NCBI GenBank assembly: GCA_026415135.1 | Contig: JAOAHS010000037.1 | Location: 1-64,000 of the forward strand | Direction of reading: 5' to 3' | Origin: Calditerrivibrio sp. | Lineage (GTDB): Bacteria; Chrysiogenota; Deferribacteres; Deferribacterales; Calditerrivibrionaceae | DNA length: 64,000 nucleotides | In this document: positions 27,211 to 36,604 of the stretch, one piece after another | Layout of the letters: each line of letters opens with the position of its first letter | Numbering within the stretch: the stretch's first letter is position 1 | Translations under genes and position numbers: made by a program | Notes under the pieces: model-generated | Databases searched by the model: none | The model's input: the letters and a program-made list of their open reading frames with translations, nothing else | What the model was told of the DNA's origin: nothing

Positions 27211-27738
27211 TCAAAACTCGAAGGTTTCTATCGATTTGACATTTACATCGATACCTAAATCCTTAGTAATAGACTTTAGATCATCAATCCAGACCTCAGA
27301 AACACTTTTTGGTACAACTACTTCCATGATCATTATATATATAGGCTTGTTCTCCTTACCTGCTACCTTAGTCTGAAGATCTACAATATTAATACCTTTT
27401 TCTGCCAGAAACTTTGACACCTTATACACAATACCCGCTTTATCAGCTCCATAAACTGAAATAGAAAAGCTTTCCCCTTCTACAACTACAGGGTTTCTAT
27501 CTATCCTTTTTGCACTTATAGTCATATAATCGAGAGTTTCAAACATCTTTTCTATCTCTTTTGCACTAAAATCGACATTTTTACTAACCACGAGGATCAT
27601 AGAAAAGATCCCCCTTAAAAGAGTTGAACTTGAATCCTCTATATTAAAACCGTTATCATATAGTATCTTCGTCACCTCAGCTACTATCCCAGGTCTATCC
27701 TCCGAAACAAATGTAAGAGCATAAAATCTTCTATCCAT
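27211..27738 (-). CDS. ACT-domain protein, GcvR-like
   Basis: A 175-residue protein with two ACT domains: one at about 1-80 (FVSEDRPGIVAEVTKILYDNG, DSSSTLLRGIFSMILV) and one at about 90-175 (SISVYGADKAGIVYKVSKFLAEKGI, VDLQTKVAG). This is the architecture of GcvR-like regulators and related amino-acid-binding proteins. The ligand is unknown. The start was placed at 27738 because GGAGG precedes it and the domain begins at once; the longer 200-residue reading has 25 extra residues without homology-like content. The start overlaps the 3' end of the HD-GYP gene by eight bases. Confidence 0.82.
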   Translation of the reverse strand: MDRRFYALTFVSEDRPGIVAEVTKILYDNGFNIEDSSSTLLRGIFSMILVVSKNVDFSAKEIEKMFETLDYMTISAKRIDRNPVVVEGESFSISVYGADKAGIVYKVSKFLAEKGINIVDLQTKVAGKENKPIYIMIMEVVVPKSVSEVWIDDLKSITKDLGIDVNVKSIETFEF

Positions 27739-28951
27739 ACCTTGCCTCCAAAGAGGTATTGTTAACAAATTCACCGATGATATCATTTGGCTCGATGTTA
27801 TATTTTTTCGCATCCAGAGCTGTTAATATAGTTTTATAATGTTTTTTAGTCAATAAATTATATTCGTTAAGATCAAAAAGATAAGGGGCACATTTTTTCT
27901 GTTCCTTATCGGTAACCACAATCACCAGAGGGTACTGGGGTTCTTTTATATTTTCCTTAAAAACAACCGCTATCTCACCTGTATCCAAAAGGACAACTGT
28001 ACCTGAAGGATATCCACCAAGTATTTCGATAAACATCTTGATTAGGAGGTTATTGAAATGTAGCCCTACATTTTTCAGCATCTCCTGTATAGCTTGAGGA
28101 GCAGATTTACCATTTCTATATGCTTTATCACTTGTAATAGCATCATAGACATCTGAAACAGAAGTAATTTTTGCAATCTTGGGTATGCTCATCTCCTTAA
28201 GCCCTTTTGGGTAACCACTACCATCCGATTTCTCATGGTGAAACAAAACAGCTTCAAGTACCGGGGTTGGAAACCTACCCTTTAACATCTCATAACCATA
28301 CTCTGGGTGTTTCTTTATCATCTGGTACTCTTCCTCTGTGAGTTTAGCAGGCTTTTTGAGAATATACTCCGGTATCTTTACTTTACCCACATCATGAAGC
28401 AGCCCCCCTACACCTGCTAATTTCATCTGATCTATATCAAAACCCATTTTTCTGGCAAGAGCCATATTGAGAATGGATACATTCATAGCATGACTGATTT
28501 CGTAATCATTGCTATCTTTTATCCGGGCAATACTGGCAACTAAAGTAGGTTTTTTAAAACATTCCTCCAAAAAATTATCCACAACTATGGTGATATCCTC
28601 ATAATAAATATTTTTATTAGCTCTAATATCCCCCATAATCTCATAAACAATTTCTATGCTATTTTTATGCATCCTCTGGATATGACCCACCTCTTCTATT
28701 GTAGCTGAGTATTTTTTAAGATCCTTTTGATCGATACTATGTTCCACCTCTTTAATCGTATCAATCTCTGGTCTTGTAAGATTCTCTTCAACAGAAATGA
28801 ATACTTTTTCCACACCATAATTTTTCAGGATTTTAATAAATTCATCCGATTCCAAAGGCTTACCAAAAAAAGGTAGTTTAAGCCATTCCTTATCACATTT
28901 TAGGACCGTCATTCCCAACTTTAAACTGTCAATTGGAATTGCTTTTAACAT
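27731..28951 (-). CDS. HD-GYP domain protein, probable cyclic-di-GMP phosphodiesterase
   Basis: A 406-residue protein. An N-terminal DUF3391-like part (IPIDSLKLGMTVL to VEKVFIS, about 1-55) is followed by a helical spacer and the HD-GYP domain (about 130-330). LLHDVGKVKIPEYIL holds the HD residues, HHEKSDGSGYPKGLK the HHE...GYP signature, and VYDAITSDKAYR the downstream Asp. These residues support hydrolysis of cyclic di-GMP. No transmembrane segment or receiver domain is seen. The start is set at 28951, after a GGGGGG element, because eight residues further upstream lack family likeness. First gene of the operon with ACT, def and dehydrogenase genes. Confidence 0.9.
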   Translation of the reverse strand: MLKAIPIDSLKLGMTVLKCDKEWLKLPFFGKPLESDEFIKILKNYGVEKVFISVEENLTRPEIDTIKEVEHSIDQKDLKKYSATIEEVGHIQRMHKNSIEIVYEIMGDIRANKNIYYEDITIVVDNFLEECFKKPTLVASIARIKDSNDYEISHAMNVSILNMALARKMGFDIDQMKLAGVGGLLHDVGKVKIPEYILKKPAKLTEEEYQMIKKHPEYGYEMLKGRFPTPVLEAVLFHHEKSDGSGYPKGLKEMSIPKIAKITSVSDVYDAITSDKAYRNGKSAPQAIQEMLKNVGLHFNNLLIKMFIEILGGYPSGTVVLLDTGEIAVVFKENIKEPQYPLVIVVTDKEQKKCAPYLFDLNEYNLLTKKHYKTILTALDAKKYNIEPNDIIGEFVNNTSLEARYG

Positions 28952-28968
28952 ATACCCCCCATATCCGC

Positions 28969-28999
28969 TTGACATTCGTCTCTGTTGTATTATTATAAT
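28969..28999 (+). promoter_or_regulatory. Sigma-70-type promoter ahead of clpC
   Basis: A perfect TTGACA (28969-28974) and a perfect TATAAT (28994-28999) stand 19 bases apart, slightly long for sigma-70. It lies in a 76-base divergent gap shared with the HD-GYP gene. Transcription would start about 20 bases before the clpC ATG. Confidence 0.55.
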
Positions 29000-29027
29000 A
29001 TAAAAATGAAAAAATTAAAGGAAAAAT

Positions 29028-31424
29028 ATGTTTGACCTTTTTACCGACAGAACAAGACGTGCCATCCTCTACTCCAGAGATGAAGCAGAAAAGATGTCAA
29101 ACCCAACTATAGATACAGAACACATCTTACTTGGAATCCTGCGAGAAAAAACCGGTCTTATAATCACAATCTTCGAAACATACAACATAGATATAGCAAC
29201 ACTTGTAAACGATATCAAGCAGATGGCAACAAAAAATGATAGTTATTATCTAAAGGGCAGTATGCCTTTTAGCTCTAATGCCCGCAGGGCGATGGAATTT
29301 GCCCTCGAAGAGGCTAAATCTTTAGGTGAAAAATTTGTTCAGCCGGAGCATATTCTCTTGGGCCTTTTGAAAGAAAAAAGGGGGAAAGCAGCTCAGATTT
29401 TGACCAAATACGGTTTAGATCTGTTCTCAGTCAGAGAGGAGCTACAAAAGCTAAAGACCCAAACAAGTAAAACTAAAACCACCACCCCCAATCTAGATAA
29501 TTTTTGTAAAGATCTAACCAAGTTAGCCACAGAAAATAAGCTTGATCCGGTTCTGGAAAGGGAAAAAGAGATAGAAAGGCTCATTGAAATTCTGTGTAGA
29601 AGGAGCAAAAACAATGCTGTCCTAATTGGAGAGCCGGGTATTGGTAAAACAGCTATAGTAGAAGGTTTGGCGATCAAAATAGCCAACTCCGAAGTACCAT
29701 TATCCCTTAGAAACAAAAGAATAATCAGCTTAGATTTTGCTTCAATTATAGCAGGCACAAAATATAGGGGTCAGTTTGAAGAAAGGATGCAAAATATCCT
29801 CAAAGAGGTTCAGGAAAGTGGAAATATCATAATATTTATCGATGAGATTCACACAATGGTTGGCGCTGGAGACGCTGAAGGTGCTGTGGATGCCTCAAAT
29901 ATTTTAAAACCACACCTTACAAAAGGTGCTTTTCAGTGCATTGGTGCAACCACTATAAAAGAGTATAGAAAATATTTTGAAAAAGATGCTGCTCTTGATA
30001 GGAGGTTCCAGATAATCATGGTGGAGCCACCTGATAAGGAAAAAACAAAAAATATACTTATGGGACTGAAAAGCAAATATGAGCAGTATCACAGAGTATT
30101 CATATCTGATGACATAATAAAGAAAGTCATCTATCTATCTGATAGATACATTACAGACAGAAACCAACCTGATAAGTCTATAGATGTTCTTGATGAAGCA
30201 TCATCTATGGTAAGACTCAGAGCAGAACAATATCCAACAGACCTTAAAACACTCAAAGATAAACTAAACAATCTCGTGTTTAAAAAGAAAGCCCTCGTCC
30301 AGGCTGGCAGATATGATGTAGCAGAAAAGATCATGTCAGAAATAGAGTCCCTTGGAGAACTATATAGGAAACGCTACACAACCTGGATAGATAATACACG
30401 AAAAAATTTTATAGAATTAACAGAAAAGGATATACAGGAAACAGTTGCCAAAATATCCCGTATAGACTTATCCAACATAACAGCATCAGATATTCAAAAA
30501 GCAAAAGATCTAAAAAGCAAATTAACTAATAAAATAGTAGGTCAGCAAGAGGCCATTGAATCGGTTTGCAATGCTATAAAAAGGGGTGTAGTGGGGCTAC
30601 ACAACGGTAAAAAACCGATAGCAAGTTTTCTATTTTTAGGTCCAACTGGTGTAGGTAAAACAGAGCTGGCTAGGCAACTTGCTTTAAACTTTTTTGGCAG
30701 GGAAGATTTTCTTATCAAAATAGATATGAGCGAATTTATGGAAAAACATGGTGTATCAAAACTGCTTGGTTCCCCCCCAGGATATGTGGGTTACGATGAT
30801 GGAGGAAAATTAACAGAAACGATACGACAAAAGCCCCACAGTGTTGTTCTTTTTGATGAAGTAGAAAAAGCTGACCCAGAGGTTTTAAATATATTGCTAC
30901 AGATCTTAGATGAAGGTGTCTTAACCGACTCTTTTGGCAGAAAATGTTCCTTTAAAAATGCCATCATCATCATGACATCTAATTTAGGAACAAAATCATA
31001 TTTCGGAAGAAAAACCCTTGGCTTCGCTGAAGTTCAGGACAAAGAAATAGTCTATGAAGATTTTAAGCAATATGCGATGAAGGAGATAAAAGAGTTTTTC
31101 AGACCAGAGTTCCTAAACAGGTTGGACAATGTGGTAATTTTTAAACCTTTAACCCAAAAAGAGCTTGTTCTTATAATAGACAAATATATCGAAGAGATCA
31201 ATGCCCTCTTAAAAGAACAAAAAAGATATATTGTCGTCAGTGATGAGGTCAAAAACTTTATTCTTACTCAGGACTACGATCTAAGCTACGGGGCAAGGCC
31301 TCTTAGAAGGCTCATCACCAAGTTCATAGAAGACCCCCTAAGTGATCTTTTGTTAAATGGTCGATTTGAAAATCGGAAAAAGATAAATGTTATCCTTAAA
31401 AACAATACGGTGGTCTTTAAATAA
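29028..31424 (+). CDS. clpC: ATP-dependent Clp protease ATPase subunit ClpC
   Basis: A 798-residue class I Clp/Hsp100 ATPase. Two Clp_N repeats occupy 1-145 ([13 protein letters not shown] and [13 protein letters not shown]). D1 has GEPGIGKT (201-208) and [12 protein letters not shown]2 has GPTGVGKT (538-545) and the pore sequence [11 protein letters not shown]. The middle domain is short with a UVR-like [18 protein letters not shown] (419-436), typical of ClpC and unlike ClpB. A KTLGF loop (662-666) corresponds to the ClpP-docking loop, so a protease partner is expected; clpP is not in the window. AAAGG precedes the ATG. First gene of a three-gene operon: its TAA overlaps the next ATG (TAATG). 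Confidence 0.92.
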   Translation: MFDLFTDRTRRAILYSRDEAEKMSNPTIDTEHILLGILREKTGLIITIFETYNIDIATLVNDIKQMATKNDSYYLKGSMPFSSNARRAMEFALEEAKSLGEKFVQPEHILLGLLKEKRGKAAQILTKYGLDLFSVREELQKLKTQTSKTKTTTPNLDNFCKDLTKLATENKLDPVLEREKEIERLIEILCRRSKNNAVLIGEPGIGKTAIVEGLAIKIANSEVPLSLRNKRIISLDFASIIAGTKYRGQFEERMQNILKEVQESGNIIIFIDEIHTMVGAGDAEGAVDASNILKPHLTKGAFQCIGATTIKEYRKYFEKDAALDRRFQIIMVEPPDKEKTKNILMGLKSKYEQYHRVFISDDIIKKVIYLSDRYITDRNQPDKSIDVLDEASSMVRLRAEQYPTDLKTLKDKLNNLVFKKKALVQAGRYDVAEKIMSEIESLGELYRKRYTTWIDNTRKNFIELTEKDIQETVAKISRIDLSNITASDIQKAKDLKSKLTNKIVGQQEAIESVCNAIKRGVVGLHNGKKPIASFLFLGPTGVGKTELARQLALNFFGREDFLIKIDMSEFMEKHGVSKLLGSPPGYVGYDDGGKLTETIRQKPHSVVLFDEVEKADPEVLNILLQILDEGVLTDSFGRKCSFKNAIIIMTSNLGTKSYFGRKTLGFAEVQDKEIVYEDFKQYAMKEIKEFFRPEFLNRLDNVVIFKPLTQKELVLIIDKYIEEINALLKEQKRYIVVSDEVKNFILTQDYDLSYGARPLRRLITKFIEDPLSDLLLNGRFENRKKINVILKNNTVVFK

Positions 31425-32734
31425 TGAAAAATCATTCTTTACTCTGTTTTGGTGCAGGTGCAGTGGGTTCACTTTTTTGTGGACTTTTGGCTAAAAACGG
31501 CTTTCGTGTAGATTTTGTTGCAAGAGGGGCCCATTTAGAAGAGGTTAAAAAAAGCTCTATCCTTAAAATAGATAGCTACAGATACGGTTATCTGGAAATA
31601 TTTGTCAATTTTTATGAAAAACCCCAGAAAAACTATGACATAGTTTTTATATGCACAAAATCCCAGGATACCGCCGATGCTTGTCTTGCAATTAGGTCGT
31701 ATATAACTGATAAAACAATAATCGTCTCCATGCAAAATGGCATAGATAACCCAGAAACCATCAGATCCATCTATCCTAAAAACAAAATTGTAGCAACCTC
31801 TGTCTTTGTAGGTGCCTCCATAGAAAGACCAGGCTTTGTAAAACATTCAGCAGAGGGTCGACTTATTATTGGAAAAATAACTGAAAATGTAACAGATGAG
31901 GATATGGATCTCCTACAAGAAATATTCACCTCCTCCGAAATACCCTGTCAGATTGATAAAGATATAAAACTTGTAATGTGGAAAAAGCTTCTTTGGAACC
32001 TTATTTTTAATCCATTATCAGCGCTTTTGGAAGCCACCTGTGGTAAACTTGTAGACAACGAACACAGCAACCATATCATGAAAGAGATACTAAAGGAAGG
32101 TGTCAAAGCAGCCTCTTTAGAGGGTATTATTATACCCCAGGAATATCTTGATAAAATAATGAACGTTACCGGTAATCTCTACTACTACAAAACAAGTATG
32201 CTTCAGGACATAGAAAAGTTGAAAATACCTGAGGTTGATGGTATCATGTTACCAGTAATAAAGAGACTAAAGGAAAGCAGCGGTGCTCCCTATACAGAAA
32301 CAGTGTACAACCTTTTGAAGTTTAAATATGGCAAGAAGTATATCTATACTCCAAAACTTACCGTAGATGTGATAGTGTATAACAGCAAAAAAGAGATATT
32401 ATTAATAGAGCGAAAAAATCCACCCTATGGGTGGGCTCTGCCCGGTGGTTTTGTAGATTATGGGGAAACTGTCGAAGATGCTGCTAAAAGAGAGTTGAGA
32501 GAAGAAACAGGTATAACCTTAGAAGATATAAAACTTTTAGGCGTTTATTCCGATCCCCGAAGAGATGTTCGATTCCACACTGTAAGTATCGTTTACTATG
32601 GGTACTCAGACTCTAAGCCCATTGCCAACGATGATGCCAAAAATGCCCTTTTCTTTTCCATCAAAGATATCCCTGATGCAATAGCCTTTGATCACAGAAA
32701 GATTATTGAGGACTTTGTAAAAATATTATTGTAG
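31424..32734 (+). CDS. Fusion of ketopantoate reductase (PanE/ApbA) and Nudix hydrolase
   Basis: A 436-residue two-domain protein. Residues 1-300 are a PanE/ApbA-type reductase: FGAGAVGSLFCGLLAKNG is the NADPH-binding loop, followed by CTKSQDT, SMQNGIDNPE and WKKLLWNLIFNPLSAL with the catalytic Lys of the family. Residues 307-436 are a Nudix domain with a perfect Nudix box at 342-364 (G-x5-E-x7-REL-x-EE-x-G-I). PanE reduces 2-dehydropantoate to pantoate in coenzyme A synthesis; the Nudix domain would hydrolyse a nucleotide-diphosphate compound such as an ADP-ribose or oxidised cofactor. Both domains look complete. The fused gene is translationally linked to clpC and is followed by an SDR gene. 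Confidence 0.9.
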   Translation: MKNHSLLCFGAGAVGSLFCGLLAKNGFRVDFVARGAHLEEVKKSSILKIDSYRYGYLEIFVNFYEKPQKNYDIVFICTKSQDTADACLAIRSYITDKTIIVSMQNGIDNPETIRSIYPKNKIVATSVFVGASIERPGFVKHSAEGRLIIGKITENVTDEDMDLLQEIFTSSEIPCQIDKDIKLVMWKKLLWNLIFNPLSALLEATCGKLVDNEHSNHIMKEILKEGVKAASLEGIIIPQEYLDKIMNVTGNLYYYKTSMLQDIEKLKIPEVDGIMLPVIKRLKESSGAPYTETVYNLLKFKYGKKYIYTPKLTVDVIVYNSKKEILLIERKNPPYGWALPGGFVDYGETVEDAAKRELREETGITLEDIKLLGVYSDPRRDVRFHTVSIVYYGYSDSKPIANDDAKNALFFSIKDIPDAIAFDHRKIIEDFVKILL

Positions 32735-32742
32735 GAGCCCAG

Positions 32743-33525
32743 ATGGATCTTAGTTTAAAAGGTAAAGTTGTATTTGTAGCCGCATCGAGCAAAGGTATTG
32801 GATTTGGGGCAGCTAAAGAGTTGGCTAAAGAAGGAGCTCTCTTATCCATATCCAGTCGCAATACAAATGAACTTGAGAATGCTTACTGTGAATTAAAAAG
32901 ATACACAGAAGTAATATATTCCCATATGGATGCAACTAATCTTAATTCCATAGAACAATGGATAAACAGTAGCTTACAACATTATGGTAGGGTCGATGGC
33001 CTAGTAATAAATGCTGGAGGTCCCAAAGCAGGTTTTTTCGAAGATCTTTCAGAAGATGACTGGTTTGCTGCGTATAATCTAACCCTCATGAGTGCTGTAA
33101 GAATGATACGTTATGTACTACCGTCTATGAAAAAACAAAACAGTGGTTCCATCGTATCAATTACTTCAACCTCCACAAAAGAACCGATAGATAATCTATT
33201 ACTATCAAATGTTTTTAGATCAGGTGTCCAGATACTCATGAAGTCCCTATCAATAACACACGGGGAGTATAATATAAGATTTAATAATGTTGCACCAGGT
33301 CGAATACTCACCGATAGGCTCAAACTCCTAGATGAAATCAACGCAAACAAAAAAGGTATAAGCATCGATGAACAAAGAAGATTGGAAGAGGCATCAATCC
33401 CACTCAAAAGATATGGTACCATTGAAGAAATAGGTAAAGTAGTGGCTTTTTTGATCTCTGATGCAGCATCTTACATTTCAGGCAATACCATTTACGTTGA
33501 TGGTGGAAAGGTAAGATCCTTATAA
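32743..33525 (+). CDS. Divergent short-chain dehydrogenase/reductase lacking the YxxxK dyad
   Basis: A 260-residue SDR fold. AASSKGIGFGAAKEL gives a variant TGxxxGxG loop (Ala for Thr-Gly), NAGG follows at 90-93, and SITSTS at 139-144 corresponds to the serine region. At the normal Tyr-x-x-x-Lys place the sequence reads LLSNVFRSGV, so Ser155 and Arg159 replace Tyr and Lys. A terminal ISGNTIYVDGGKVRSL is family-typical. I associate this with the FabG-like SDR subgroup (cd05344-like), described as imperfect at both cofactor loop and tetrad. Activity is therefore uncertain. It follows the PanE-Nudix gene by eight bases with AGGAG before the ATG. Confidence 0.88.
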   Translation: MDLSLKGKVVFVAASSKGIGFGAAKELAKEGALLSISSRNTNELENAYCELKRYTEVIYSHMDATNLNSIEQWINSSLQHYGRVDGLVINAGGPKAGFFEDLSEDDWFAAYNLTLMSAVRMIRYVLPSMKKQNSGSIVSITSTSTKEPIDNLLLSNVFRSGVQILMKSLSITHGEYNIRFNNVAPGRILTDRLKLLDEINANKKGISIDEQRRLEEASIPLKRYGTIEEIGKVVAFLISDAASYISGNTIYVDGGKVRSL

Positions 33526-33527
33526 AA

Positions 33528-34184
33528 TTATAAAGAAAATCTAAAGCCTATATATATAAAATAGCATCCCATACCGATTAAGATGATGGCTGATATTTTA
33601 CCAAAAATCTTATACCTTTTTTGAAAGACATTTCCCACAAGGGAAAAAATCAACAATGGTATAGCTGACCCCAAGCCAAAAAGTGACATTGCGATTACAC
33701 TTTTTATTGTAGAAGAGAGCCCAAAAGCTGAGATAAGAGCCCCATAGAGCAAACCACATGGTAGAAAACCCAATACAATACCTATCAAATATGGGCTTTT
33801 AATATCCAGACTATTTATTACCGAAGATGAGTTAAAGCATAATCTGGATTCTATCTTCAAAAAAATATTCATACCAATTATCATAGATATACCATAAACA
33901 ATAAGGAAGACCCCAGCCAGAAAAGATGTTATCTTCTGAATACCTACCATAGAAGATGCATAATTTACTATATCCCCAATAAATGACACTACCACAGATA
34001 AAAGAATATATGTAGTTATCCTTCCAAGGTTATAATAAATTTGAGGTTTTAAAAGAATCCAATAACCTTTATTTAGACTAAACTTACTACTTACAAAAAT
34101 AACAAATGGATGACACATAGCAATACAATGTCCAAAACCACCCATCAACCCTAACATAAAAAAACCTAAAAAATCAACCACCAT
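33528..34184 (-). CDS. SafE/DsbD_2-type membrane protein
   Basis: A 218-residue membrane protein with about six hydrophobic segments. The first contains GGFGHCIAMCHPF and the fourth GFLPCGLLYGAL; paired GxxPCG-type and GHCxxMC motifs are typical of the UreH-like/DsbD_2 branch (COG2836) often found beside cytochrome-oxidase and copper-handling genes. Transport substrate unknown; sulphite export in the family name is not implied. ATG at 34184 is preferred; a TTG six bases upstream would overlap the kinase stop. It is the third gene of a response regulator-sensor kinase-membrane protein message. Convergent with the SDR gene, two bases between. Confidence 0.82.
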   Translation of the reverse strand: MVVDFLGFFMLGLMGGFGHCIAMCHPFVIFVSSKFSLNKGYWILLKPQIYYNLGRITTYILLSVVVSFIGDIVNYASSMVGIQKITSFLAGVFLIVYGISMIIGMNIFLKIESRLCFNSSSVINSLDIKSPYLIGIVLGFLPCGLLYGALISAFGLSSTIKSVIAMSLFGLGSAIPLLIFSLVGNVFQKRYKIFGKISAIILIGMGCYFIYIGFRFSL

Positions 34185-34186
34185 AA

Positions 34187-35725
34187 TCAACCATCATACG
34201 GTATAGTGATTATCACCCTCGTATACTCACCCTCTTCACTTTCCACATCAATTGACCACCCTAATTTTAAAGTAGATTGGTACACTATAGACATACCTAA
34301 GCCAGTTCCGGGCAACGTATGTTTTACATTAGAGCCCCTATAAAATCTATTGAATATTTTATCCACCTCTTCCTTTCTGATACCTAATCCGGTATCATAA
34401 ACCTCTATTGTTATCCTACCATCTTTATCCTGTTTTGATGAAACAATTATCTTGCCACTTTCCTTATTGTACTTTATACTATTTGATATTATGTTTTTAA
34501 AGATGTGAAAGAATACTTCCTCATCAGTATTAATTATCAAATCATCATCAATATGAACAGAAACACTCAACCTTTTGTCTACAATCTCCTTTTCAAAAAG
34601 CTCTATTATCCCCAGTATGGTTTCTTTAACTTTAACCTCTGAAATCTCCAGGATATAATCTGTATGTTCTAACCTTGATAACAGTAAAAACTGATCAAGG
34701 GATCTCTTCATTACATTGATATTGTTATAAATAACTGTGATAGCCTTTTCCAAAAGTTGGGGATCCTCAGAGATCTTTTTTTCCCTTAACATTTCAGAAT
34801 AGGATAAAATCTTTGTCATCGGAGTTCTAAAATCATGGGCCATTGTGTCTATAACATCTGTCTTCATTTTGTTCAACGTTAAAAGTCTCTCATTTTTTAG
34901 CTTAAGTTCTTCATATAGTTGTACATAATTGCTTACTGCCTCCTTAAGTTTATTCTTTAGTTCCTCTTCATTCTTAGCAATCTTTAATACCATATTATCA
35001 AAAGCCTGTGATAGATGTTCTATCTCATCGTGTGTCTTTAGGTTTGTCTGAATGTTGTAATTATTATTCATCACCTGATTAGAAGCATCAGCTAATACCT
35101 TTATATGTTTTATAACCAAATTATTAACAAGAATCGTCACCGTAAAGATTATACTACTAAATGTAATAAAACCAAACAGATAAAACATCTTATTATTCAG
35201 GAGAATAGCTTCTCTGACTGAATTTAATGGTATAAACACAGATATCCCTCCCCTCAAATCACCCACTTTATACCCTTGGTAGTAATGACACTGTAAACAT
35301 GACTCGTTGATATGCAAAGGAGCCATGTACCGGAAAACCGCTCCTATCTTAGGATCTTCAATAATTTCAGAAAACTCTTTCTCACCTTTTTTGAAGTACT
35401 TTATGGCTTTCTTTTCAAACTCATCGGGAGCATTTTCTGGATTTACCAACACATCGCTTGTAATATGAAACTTAAAACTAGCCATTCTGTTGGCATATTC
35501 AGAAAGCTCTTTTGTAGCTACAGCAGGAACAGGCTCTATTCTCCCCCTATTCTCAGCAACCCATTGTCTAGTAATAACGATCATCTTAAACAATGTTTCA
35601 GCTTGTATCTTAGCTTGATTAAAGAGTAGCTCCTTTTGATGATGCCAGACAATCATAATAAGAGGTGATATGATCAAGATGGTAACCAGTGATAAATAAA
35701 TGACAAACTTCTTAATAAGTGTCAT
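34187..35725 (-). CDS. Sensor histidine kinase with c-type haem-binding periplasmic domain
   Basis: A 512-residue kinase. A first transmembrane segment (6-27) leads to a periplasmic domain of Tll0287/DUF3365 type with a covalent haem site CLQCH (143-147). A second membrane span (about 180-202) is followed by HAMP (203-255), a coiled coil (250-290), HisKA with phosphoacceptor His297 (AHDFRTPM), and an HATPase with SNSIKYN, DTGLGI and GTGLGM boxes. Such domains are thought to sense redox state or gaseous ligands. Its ATG overlaps the stop of the response-regulator gene by four bases, so the pair is co-translated. The adjacent SafE-type gene is a probable output or partner gene. Confidence 0.93.
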   Translation of the reverse strand: MTLIKKFVIYLSLVTILIISPLIMIVWHHQKELLFNQAKIQAETLFKMIVITRQWVAENRGRIEPVPAVATKELSEYANRMASFKFHITSDVLVNPENAPDEFEKKAIKYFKKGEKEFSEIIEDPKIGAVFRYMAPLHINESCLQCHYYQGYKVGDLRGGISVFIPLNSVREAILLNNKMFYLFGFITFSSIIFTVTILVNNLVIKHIKVLADASNQVMNNNYNIQTNLKTHDEIEHLSQAFDNMVLKIAKNEEELKNKLKEAVSNYVQLYEELKLKNERLLTLNKMKTDVIDTMAHDFRTPMTKILSYSEMLREKKISEDPQLLEKAITVIYNNINVMKRSLDQFLLLSRLEHTDYILEISEVKVKETILGIIELFEKEIVDKRLSVSVHIDDDLIINTDEEVFFHIFKNIISNSIKYNKESGKIIVSSKQDKDGRITIEVYDTGLGIRKEEVDKIFNRFYRGSNVKHTLPGTGLGMSIVYQSTLKLGWSIDVESEEGEYTRVIITIPYDG

Positions 35726-36417
35726 TCTTCTAACTTGTAACCAACACCAGAAACAGTCTTAAGATAAACCTGCCCTTTAGGATTTTTCTCTATCTTTTGC
35801 CTTATATGTTGGATGTGCACATCAATACTTCTGGACCATTTATAGAGGCTATCCTTACCCCACAGATCGTTTATCATTTTTTCCCTTGATACCACCTTGC
35901 CTTTATTTTTTAATAGATACACAAATATTTCAAACTCTTTTGGAGTAAAATTTATCTCCTCACCATCCTTTGTTACCCTCATATTTTCCATATCAACAGA
36001 AAATCCTTTATAGGCTAAAACCTTTGCTTCATCAGAAGAATTCACCTTACTACAAGCACATCTCCTAAGTATCGCCTTTACCCTTGCCAGTAATTCTATA
36101 TTTTCAAAAGGTTTTGTAAGATAATCATCTGCACCATACTCCAGGCACAACACCTTATCTGTCACACTCTCTTTTGCGGATAAAATCAAAATTGGCATAT
36201 TTGTCATCTTTCTGATATTTTTACAGACCTGCTCCCCTGATAGATCTGGAAGATTAAGGTCTAAAATCACCATATCGTATAAATGCTTTTTGAGCTTTTC
36301 TATGCCAGAAAACCCGTTGGCAGCAGTATCCACCTCATATCCTTCTAAATCAAGCAGGATTTTAAGCATATCTAAGATTTCATAATCATCATCTATAATT
36401 AAAATTTTACAGCTCAT
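35722..36417 (-). CDS. OmpR/PhoB-family response regulator
   Basis: A 231-residue response regulator. Residues 1-120 are a receiver with acidic pocket IIDDD (7-11), phosphoacceptor Asp53 (VILDLNLPD), SAKES and LTKPF. Residues 130-231 are a winged-helix DNA-binding domain, with VSREKMINDLW and RSIDVHIQHIRQKIE typical of OmpR/PhoB. A short linker contains a CACSK stretch. It is the first gene of the message with the haem-binding sensor kinase and SafE protein. Target operators are unknown; autoregulation through the upstream AT-rich region is possible but no direct repeats were identified. Confidence 0.95.
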   Translation of the reverse strand: MSCKILIIDDDYEILDMLKILLDLEGYEVDTAANGFSGIEKLKKHLYDMVILDLNLPDLSGEQVCKNIRKMTNMPILILSAKESVTDKVLCLEYGADDYLTKPFENIELLARVKAILRRCACSKVNSSDEAKVLAYKGFSVDMENMRVTKDGEEINFTPKEFEIFVYLLKNKGKVVSREKMINDLWGKDSLYKWSRSIDVHIQHIRQKIEKNPKGQVYLKTVSGVGYKLEE

Positions 36418-36547
36418 ATATACTAAATATGATATTGTAAGATTTTATTCAAGAGAAAAATTAATTCAAACAACAAAAAACTACATTTTATAATTTATTA
36501 TGAAATAAGTTGTTTTCATTAAAACATCCTTACAGCATCTATAAAAA

Positions 36548-36578
36548 ATATTGATTTTATCAAAAATCAATATATAAT
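36548..36578 (+). promoter_or_regulatory. Promoter with internal inverted repeat upstream of psd
   Basis: TTGATT (36551-36556) and TATAAT (36573-36578) are separated by 16 bases. An 11-bp inverted repeat ATATTGATTTT / AAAATCAATAT (36548-36558 and 36563-36573) covers the -35 box and spacer up to the edge of the -10. This geometry would suit a repressor operator; an accidental AT-rich palindrome is the alternative. It lies 27 bases ahead of the psd start. Confidence 0.5.
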
Positions 36579-36604
36579 ATCATAAAATTCTATAGGAGTA
36601 GCAA

